Below, one piece after another: positions 56,037-64,000 of a stretch of 64,000 nucleotides of DNA; positions within the stretch are counted from its first letter, which is position 1; each line of letters starts with the position of its first letter. The position numbers were made by a program, and so were the translations under genes. The stretch comes from Serratia microhaemolytica (GTDB lineage: Bacteria > Pseudomonadota > Gammaproteobacteria > Enterobacterales > Enterobacteriaceae). The stretch lies in assembly GCF_004011885.1 (NCBI RefSeq), contig NZ_SBEF01000002.1, positions 62,001 through 126,000 on the forward strand. The letters run 5' to 3'. The notes beneath the pieces were generated by a model. It saw only the letters and a list, made by a program, of their open reading frames with translations, had not been told where the DNA came from and did no database searches.

Positions 56037-57437
56037 TTAATTCAATTGGCGGATATCAGCAAAATGACCCGTCACAGCTGCAGCGGCAGCCATAGCCGGG
56101 CTAAGCAAATGGGTGCGTCCACCACGCCCCTGACGTCCTTCAAAATTGCGGTTACTGGTAGAGGCACAACGTTCACCCGGTTCCAAGCGATCATTGTTCA
56201 TTGCCAAGCACATTGAACACCCAGGCAAGCGCCACTCAAAGCCAGCCGCAATAAAAATCTTATCCAGTCCTTCCGCTTCAGCCTGCGCCTTCACTGGGCC
56301 AGAACCAGGCACCACAATCGCCTGTACACCAGCGGCAACCTGCCGCCCTTTCGCTACTGCTGCTGCTGCACGCAAATCTTCAATACGTGAATTGGTGCAA
56401 GAGCCAATAAATACTTTATCGATAGCCACTTCGGTTAACTTGATGCCTGCTTGTAATCCCATATAAGCAAGCGCTTTTTCTGCTGATGCTCGTTCAACTG
56501 GATCACTGAAACCGGCTGGCTCTGGGATCACTTGGTCGATAGCGATCACCTGTCCAGGATTAGTACCCCAGGTCACCTGTGGCGCGATCTCCTCAGCACG
56601 TAAACTGATCACTTGATCAAAATGGGCATCAGCATCCGATTTCAGCGTGCGCCAGTAAGCCAGCGCCTGCTGCCAGCTTTCACCGGTTGGTGCAAATTGG
56701 CGGTCCTTCAGGTAGGCAAAGGTTGTCTCGTCTGGTGCCACCAAACCCGCTTTCGCCCCCATCTCAATTGCCATATTACACAGCGTCATGCGCCCTTCCA
56801 TGCTTAACGCTTCAATCGCCTCACCACAGAATTCAACCACGTAACCAGTACCGCCGGCACTACCAGTGTGACCAATAATCGCCAGGACAATATCTTTCGC
56901 AGTAATACCAGCAGTTGTCCGACCGGTGACTTCTATTTTCATTGTTTTGGCGCGCCCCTGCTTCAGGGTCTGCGTTGCCAGCACATGTTCGACTTCAGAA
57001 GTACCAATACCGAACGCTAAAGCACCAAAAGCGCCGTGTGTCGCGGTGTGTGAATCACCACAGACAATCGTCATTCCCGGTAGCGTTAAACCTTGTTCCG
57101 GGCCAATCACATGCACAATGCCCTGTAGCGGGTGATTTAAATCATAGAGCGAGACACCAAACTCAGCGCAGTTTTTCATCAACTCCTGCATCTGAATGCG
57201 TGCCATTTCACCACTGGCATTAATGTCTTTAGTTTGCGTCGACACATTGTGATCCATGGTGGCAAAAGTCTTACTTGGCTGACGCACTTTGCGCCCCATC
57301 GCACGCAAACCATCGAACGCTTGTGGCGAAGTGACTTCATGCACTAAATGGCGATCAATATAAAGTAACGGTGTCTCGTTCTCTGCTTCGTACACCACAT
57401 GGGCATCGTACAGTTTTTGATATAACGTCTTAGCCAT
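56037..57437 (-). CDS. leuC: 3-isopropylmalate dehydratase large subunit LeuC
   Basis: A 466-residue aconitase-family protein, the E. coli length. [4Fe-4S] ligands are seen in [14 protein letters not shown] (about residue 347) and in GCSMCLAMN (about 407-410). The catalytic region [33 protein letters not shown] is intact. AAGGAG lies well before the ATG, 3 bp after leuB ends. Confidence 0.97.
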   Translation of the reverse strand: MAKTLYQKLYDAHVVYEAENETPLLYIDRHLVHEVTSPQAFDGLRAMGRKVRQPSKTFATMDHNVSTQTKDINASGEMARIQMQELMKNCAEFGVSLYDLNHPLQGIVHVIGPEQGLTLPGMTIVCGDSHTATHGAFGALAFGIGTSEVEHVLATQTLKQGRAKTMKIEVTGRTTAGITAKDIVLAIIGHTGSAGGTGYVVEFCGEAIEALSMEGRMTLCNMAIEMGAKAGLVAPDETTFAYLKDRQFAPTGESWQQALAYWRTLKSDADAHFDQVISLRAEEIAPQVTWGTNPGQVIAIDQVIPEPAGFSDPVERASAEKALAYMGLQAGIKLTEVAIDKVFIGSCTNSRIEDLRAAAAVAKGRQVAAGVQAIVVPGSGPVKAQAEAEGLDKIFIAAGFEWRLPGCSMCLAMNNDRLEPGERCASTSNRNFEGRQGRGGRTHLLSPAMAAAAAVTGHFADIRQLN

Positions 57438-57440
57438 GAT

Positions 57441-60109
<2,669 letters not shown>

Positions 60110-60150
60110 TTGCTTATTCCTTATCGTGTTGGTTTCACGCTAAGCGGGGT

Positions 60151-60180
60151 AAAAAAAACCCGCGCATTAGCGCGGGTTTC
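60151..60180 (-). terminator. Transcription attenuator of the leu operon
   Basis: On the minus strand a GC-rich stem (AACCCGCGC, TAAT loop, complement) is followed by eight T residues, 19 bp after the leader peptide stop. This is the terminator of leucine-controlled attenuation. Confidence 0.9.
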
Positions 60181-60198
60181 TGCTATCTGTAAGCTAAC

Positions 60199-60282
60199 TC
60201 AGTTCTGAACGTTAACCACCAGCATTCCGCGCAAAAAAGATGCGAGAAGGAGTAGGTTAAGTAGCAGGCTGTGATAAGACAT
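60199..60282 (-). CDS. leuL: leu operon leader peptide LeuL
   Basis: A 27-residue leader, MSYHSLLLNLLLLASFLRG plus a short tail. Residues 6-13 contain seven leucines, encoded CTG CTA CTT (AAC) CTA CTC CTT CTC, using several rare codons. Ribosome stalling there when leucyl-tRNA is scarce would prevent formation of the attenuator. Compared with the 28-residue E. coli LeuL the sequence differs, but position, length, Leu run and downstream attenuator agree. Confidence 0.9.
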   Translation of the reverse strand: MSYHSLLLNLLLLASFLRGMLVVNVQN

Positions 60283-60783
60283 TAGACGTTAGCTTCTCTA
60301 AAAGATGTTCGGATGGCTAAAGTGATACTTGATCACAACAGAAATGTCAACTAGTGGCTGCTTGCGTTGTGGTTAGCGCCAAGTCGCTCATCAGCATGAG
60401 TCAGTACCGCACCGTTGCGGTTAGCATAGCCCAGTAGAGAGGCTCAACAGTGAAAACGACACCAACGTCGATATACAAATATCGAATAACATTATTGGTT
60501 AATATTATTTGAATGAATTACCTGGCTTTGCATAATAGACCGATTGCTGGATTTGCCGTTGAAAGCCCAACAAAAAATCGACAAATCATGCAGTAACCCC
60601 CATAAGCGTTGCTGCAACTGATGGTGATTACTCTCTATTCGGGCTGCCTTCGGTCATGCCCAAATAGGATTGATCAGCAATATGACCATTCACAGTCTAT
60701 TCCGGCAGGCATTATTATCGCTGCCGGTTGGCACACCGACGATGCAATAGCAACGCGACCACTTTCACCAGTCAGGAGGCATC
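60283..60783. other. Divergent intergenic region between leuL and the ABC importer
   Basis: Holds the leu promoter (60322-60350) and a perfect 7-bp inverted repeat at 60702-60727 (CCGGCAG with its complement, 12-nt spacer) 57 bp before the importer start. leuO, divergent from leu in E. coli, is absent. No coding frame with a ribosome-binding site was found. Confidence 0.5.
60322..60350 (-). promoter_or_regulatory. leu operon sigma-70 promoter
   Basis: Read on the minus strand: TTGACA (consensus -35), 17-bp spacer, TATCAC (-10, 4 of 6 matches), placing transcription start about 30 bp before the leuL ATG. Confidence 0.75.
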
Positions 60784-61566
60784 ATGAAAGGTATTATTAA
60801 AAAATCGCTACTAATAGCAGCGCTATTTTTATCTACAGTTAACGCAGCATTGGCTAACGCACAAACAATTAAAGTCGGTACCATGGGCACTTATGAGCCA
60901 TTCAGTTACCATAACGAGAACGGTGAACTGGTAGGCTACGATATTGAAGTGTTGCGTGAAGTCGCCAAGCGTGATGCCAGTTTGCAATTCGAATTTATTG
61001 CCTCCCCTTGGGACACGCTATTTCCTGGCTTAGATGCCAACCGCTTCCAGCTATTAGCACAACAGCTCACTTCCAATCGTGATCGTGTTCGGCGCTACTA
61101 CCTGACCGATAACCGTTATTTCACCTGTGTTTCGCAACTTATTGTCAAAGCAGGCCGCAACGACATTCACTCGCTGGCAGATCTGAAGGGCAAGAAGATT
61201 GGTATGACCGTCGGAGACTCGTTTACTCGCTTGGTTGAGGATTGGAATAACGAGCACGGTAATATCCTGACTATTGTCTACTACGAGCAGGATATTCCGA
61301 CCATTCTGCAAGATATCGCGACTGGGCGCATTGATGCCACAGTGAATGATCCGATCATGGCAAAAAGCAAAGCTGCCAAACAGAACCTGAATATTCGTGT
61401 TGTCGGTGAACCGCTGGCTGCCGATCCAACATTTTTTGTAATGAAGAAAGATGCTGCCGGTAACGCACTGAAACAGCGTATTGATAGCGCGCTGCAAGCA
61501 ATGCACGATGATGGCACACTATCGCGCCTCTCTGTTAAATATTTCGCTACCGACTATACCCGATAA
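60784..61566 (+). CDS. Periplasmic amino-acid-binding protein of ABC importer (SBP family 3)
   Basis: A 260-residue exported protein. The signal peptide (IIKKSLLIAALFLSTVNAALA) is cleaved near residue 25; no cysteine follows, so the mature protein is free in the periplasm. Family-3 features are IKVGTMGTYEPFSYHNENGELVGYDIEVLREVAKR and GKKIGMTVGDSFTRLVEDW. Such proteins bind polar amino acids, cystine or related compounds. A very strong AGGAGG stands before the ATG. The permease and ATPase genes follow, then an oxide reductase gene that may hint at the ligand. Confidence 0.9.
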   Translation: MKGIIKKSLLIAALFLSTVNAALANAQTIKVGTMGTYEPFSYHNENGELVGYDIEVLREVAKRDASLQFEFIASPWDTLFPGLDANRFQLLAQQLTSNRDRVRRYYLTDNRYFTCVSQLIVKAGRNDIHSLADLKGKKIGMTVGDSFTRLVEDWNNEHGNILTIVYYEQDIPTILQDIATGRIDATVNDPIMAKSKAAKQNLNIRVVGEPLAADPTFFVMKKDAAGNALKQRIDSALQAMHDDGTLSRLSVKYFATDYTR

Positions 61567-61720
61567 CGACAGCCTGATTTGCAAGCAACAAGCAAGTAGT
61601 GTGCGGTACCTGATCCGTCAATAGACTACCTGTCGGTGTGCAAATAGACAGTGCCAATAACGCCTGCTGGAATACGTGCCAGGATGTAAATTGCACTAAA
61701 TGGAAATGGAAAATAACACT

Positions 61721-62422
61721 ATGGTTGAGCTGTTTGATATTCAGTATATGCTCGAATCAATTCCGGCAATTGCGCGCGGAATTCCGGTCTCGCTTTCAAT
61801 TACCCTCGTTGCCTTTATTTTTGGTGCTGCTATCGGTTTGGCAGTGGCACTGCTGCGTATTTATCGGGTCGTCGGTCTGACACAACTGGTGATCCTCTAT
61901 GTGTCGTTTATGCGCGGCACCCCATTGGTAGTACAGATTTTTCTCTCTTACTATGGCATCCCGTTGCTGTTACGCGCATTGCAAATTGACAGCAATATCG
62001 GTCAGATCCCTGCCATCTACTTTGTCTATGTCGCATTTTCGCTCAATGTTGGCGCTTATCTCTCTGAAACTATCCGTTCAGCGATCCTCTCTGTAGCGCC
62101 AGGGCAGTTTGAAGCCGCTTACTCAATCGGCATGACCACTCGTCAGGCACTCTGCAAAATCGTATTACCGCAAGCGGCAACGGTGGCACTGCCTAATATT
62201 GGCAATCAATTTATTATGCTGCTTAAAGATACCTCACTGGCCTTTATCGCCGCCGTACCGGAAATTATGGGGCAAGCCAAGATCATTGCTGGGCGCACCT
62301 CACAATTCTTTGAAGTCTATGTCGTTGCCGCACTGATCTACTGGTCGATTTGCCTGATCTGCGAGTTAATCCTCAGCCTGCTGGAGCGCCGATCCAGAAA
62401 ACATACCGCTAAAGGAGCCTGA
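61721..62422 (+). CDS. ABC importer permease, polar amino acid (HisMQ) type
   Basis: About 233 residues with five membrane segments. The ATPase-contact EAA loop is EAAYSIGMTTRQALCKIVLPQA (about residues 130-151). MRGTPLVVQIFLSYYG, a conserved HisM/GlnP segment, is present. Either ATG 61721 or the in-frame ATG 61700 could be used; neither has a strong ribosome-binding site and the former is slightly better placed. The ATPase gene begins 1 bp after the stop codon. Confidence 0.9.
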   Translation: MVELFDIQYMLESIPAIARGIPVSLSITLVAFIFGAAIGLAVALLRIYRVVGLTQLVILYVSFMRGTPLVVQIFLSYYGIPLLLRALQIDSNIGQIPAIYFVYVAFSLNVGAYLSETIRSAILSVAPGQFEAAYSIGMTTRQALCKIVLPQAATVALPNIGNQFIMLLKDTSLAFIAAVPEIMGQAKIIAGRTSQFFEVYVVAALIYWSICLICELILSLLERRSRKHTAKGA

Positions 62423-62423
62423 T

Positions 62424-63173
62424 ATGATCGAAGTAAACGGACTGGAAAAATCTTACGCAGGCAACCCAGTGCTGAAGGGGATCGACTTCCACATCCAGCA
62501 GGCAGAAACGGTAGCGATCATCGGCCCTTCAGGCTCCGGTAAATCGACCCTGATCCGCTGTTTGAATCTACTGGAAAAACCCTGCGCCGGCAGCATCCGT
62601 ATTGCCGATCAGCAGATTAGCGCCGGTGCAATCAGTAAAACAGCCACCTACCGCCTGCGCCAGTATACCGGCATGGTATTTCAATCATTTAACTTATTTC
62701 CGCACCTCACGGTATTGCAGAATGTCACGCAAGGGTTGATCACCGTACAGCGCAAGCCGCGCGACCAAGCACAGAAGGAAGCGATGCACTTTCTGACTAA
62801 AGTCGGCATGGCCGCAAAAGCGCAAAGCTACCCCGCCCAGCTCTCTGGTGGGCAACAGCAACGGGTCGCGATTGCCCGTACACTCGCAATGCAGCCGAAA
62901 GTGGTTCTGATGGACGAACCAACATCAGCGCTGGATCCGGAACTGGTACACGAAGTGTTACAAGTGATCCGTGCGATTGCCGAAGAGGCGATCACCACAG
63001 TACTGGTCACCCATGAGCTGCGCTTCGCGCAAGAAGTGGCTGATCGGGTGATGTTTATCGACGGCGGCAAAATTGTTGAATTTGCACCGCCATCAGAACT
63101 GTTTCAGCGCCCGAAAGAGCAGCGAACCGCGACATTTATCAGCAAATTTCTTGAAGCGGAATATGTTATCTAA
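62424..63173 (+). CDS. ABC importer ATPase, polar amino acid type
   Basis: A 249-residue nucleotide-binding subunit with Walker A GPSGSGKST (about residue 32), Q-loop GMVFQSFNLFPHLTVLQNV, signature LSGGQQQRVAIARTLAM, Walker B VVLMDEPTSALDPELV and the switch histidine in VTHELRFAQE. It drives uptake by the preceding permease and binding protein. The oxide reductase gene starts 38 bp downstream on the same strand. Confidence 0.93.
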   Translation: MIEVNGLEKSYAGNPVLKGIDFHIQQAETVAIIGPSGSGKSTLIRCLNLLEKPCAGSIRIADQQISAGAISKTATYRLRQYTGMVFQSFNLFPHLTVLQNVTQGLITVQRKPRDQAQKEAMHFLTKVGMAAKAQSYPAQLSGGQQQRVAIARTLAMQPKVVLMDEPTSALDPELVHEVLQVIRAIAEEAITTVLVTHELRFAQEVADRVMFIDGGKIVEFAPPSELFQRPKEQRTATFISKFLEAEYVI

Positions 63174-63211
63174 CTCGGTAGTCAATCATCTTTCACCCAC
63201 CACGAGGAATT

Positions 63212-64000
63212 ATGTCAATTATTCGCTACCCGCAACTGGCTCACTGGGGAGCCTACCACGCTGTGGTTGAAGACGGTCGTCTGATCCGTTGTGAACCCTA
63301 CGCCGAAGATACTGATCCATCACCCATGCTCGATTCAATCGCACCGATGGTCTATTCCGACCGACGTATTCGTAAACCAGCGGTGCGGCGTTCATGGCTG
63401 CAACGGCGTGAAAACAGCGACCGAACACTACGCGGTAAAGAACCGTTTGTTGAGGTTGAATGGGATGTCGCACTCGATCTGATCGCACAGGAGAACCAAC
63501 GTGTGCGTGAACGCTATGGTGCTTCTGGCCTATTTACCGGCTCCTATGGCTGGTCTTCTGCCGGGCGTTTCCATCATGCACGCTCACAGGTACGCCGTTT
63601 TCATTTTGCTGGCGGTGGTGCTGTCGATCAGCAAGGGAACTACAGTTGGGGTGCGGCACAGTTTTTTCTGCCCTATATCATTGGCACCTACAGCCCACTG
63701 ACTGGGCGAGTAACAACGCTATCCAGCGTGGCAGAACATTGCCAACTGCTGGTCGCCTTTGGTGGGCTGGCATTAAAAAATGCCCAAGTCTCTTCTGGCG
63801 GTGGTATGGAGCACACACTGAAGCCTTGGTTGGAAAAACTGGCGGCAAAGGGAATGCCGATTATCAACATCAGCCCGATGCGCGATGACTGCCCAGCGTT
63901 TGTTAATGCCGAGTGGATCCCAATCCGCCCCAATACCGATGTTGCACTGATGCTGGCACTGGCGTATGAAATTCAGCGACGTGGTGCCGAAGATCAGGCA
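63212..64000 (+). CDS. Molybdopterin S-/N-oxide reductase, BisC/TorA family (3' end outside window)
   Basis: Partial: 263 N-terminal residues of a family of about 750-800. MSIIRYPQLAHWGAYHAVVEDGRL resembles the BisC start. EVEWDVALDLIAQENQRVRERYGASGLFTGSYGWSSAGR follows, where one of the paired serines should ligate molybdenum as in DMSO/TMAO reductases. GGGAVDQQGNYSWGAAQFFLPYIIGTYSPLTG is the cofactor-binding region. No twin-arginine signal is present, so the enzyme is probably cytoplasmic like BisC, which reduces biotin sulfoxide and methionine sulfoxide. GAGGAAT precedes ATG 63212. It probably belongs to the ABC importer operon. The exact substrate, and whether it is bisC itself, are open. 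Confidence 0.82.
   Translation, partial: MSIIRYPQLAHWGAYHAVVEDGRLIRCEPYAEDTDPSPMLDSIAPMVYSDRRIRKPAVRRSWLQRRENSDRTLRGKEPFVEVEWDVALDLIAQENQRVRERYGASGLFTGSYGWSSAGRFHHARSQVRRFHFAGGGAVDQQGNYSWGAAQFFLPYIIGTYSPLTGRVTTLSSVAEHCQLLVAFGGLALKNAQVSSGGGMEHTLKPWLEKLAAKGMPIINISPMRDDCPAFVNAEWIPIRPNTDVALMLALAYEIQRRGAEDQA

Overview
The window reads as a chromosomal segment of a gamma-proteobacterium of the order Enterobacterales. The btsT-yjiX-yjiA, rof-yaeP, ulaGR/ulaABCDEF, barA/rlmD-relA-mazG and leuLABCD blocks all encode proteins very close in length and sequence to their E. coli counterparts. Local gene order differs from E. coli at several joints: tilS is separated from rof, mazG is not followed by pyrG, and leuO is not divergent from leuL. 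This suggests a rearranged genome, perhaps of the Serratia/Yersinia/Pectobacterium side of the order. I cannot name the species from sequence alone.

Layout. 1-7.2 kb: the 3' part of an aldB-type aldehyde dehydrogenase, the pyruvate transporter operon btsT-yjiX-yjiA (minus strand), and an orphan sodium/solute symporter preceded by a 627-bp non-coding region with a duplicated palindromic operator. 7.2-10.4 kb: rof-yaeP, nlpE and the AsmA-like yicH. 10.5-17.6 kb: the complete L-ascorbate utilisation regulon, ulaR and ulaG divergent from ulaABCDEF, with helically phased TGATT half-sites between them. 17.7-27.7 kb: three tandem paralogous autotransporter adhesin-like proteins. 28.1-30.7 kb: an M20 amidohydrolase and tilS. 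30.9-33.9 kb: an autotransporter whose passenger is a PAP2-type acid phosphatase, with a good Pho-box match upstream. 34.2-41.4 kb: barA, rlmD, relA and mazG.

41.4-55.2 kb is an accessory island. A five-gene minus-strand operon (ATP-grasp, PRTase/TRSP, HAD, StiP-type PRTase/Pelota, HpcH/HpaI-type lyase) is divergent from terZABCDE. After a strong terminator come an IS66-type accessory-gene remnant, a membrane M48 metallopeptidase, IS1 and probable IS630 remnants, and a small rhodanese. The whole is a Ter stress-response locus with its predicted nucleotide-like-metabolite synthesis module. It lacks terF, terW, terX and terY inside the window.

55.4-60.4 kb: leuABCD with a recognisable leucine-rich leader peptide, attenuator and promoter. 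60.8-64.0 kb: a polar amino-acid-type ABC importer (binding protein, permease, ATPase) followed, probably in the same operon, by the 5' part of a BisC/TorA-family molybdopterin S-/N-oxide reductase cut by the window edge.

Most promising for follow-up: the putatively PhoB-controlled surface phosphatase autotransporter; the Ter island with its divergent operator-like inverted repeat; the tandem autotransporters with a conserved N-terminal cysteine pair and a duplicated promoter; the paired operators in front of the orphan symporter; and the importer-plus-oxide-reductase operon. No CRISPR array, tRNA, rRNA or intact insertion sequence was seen.
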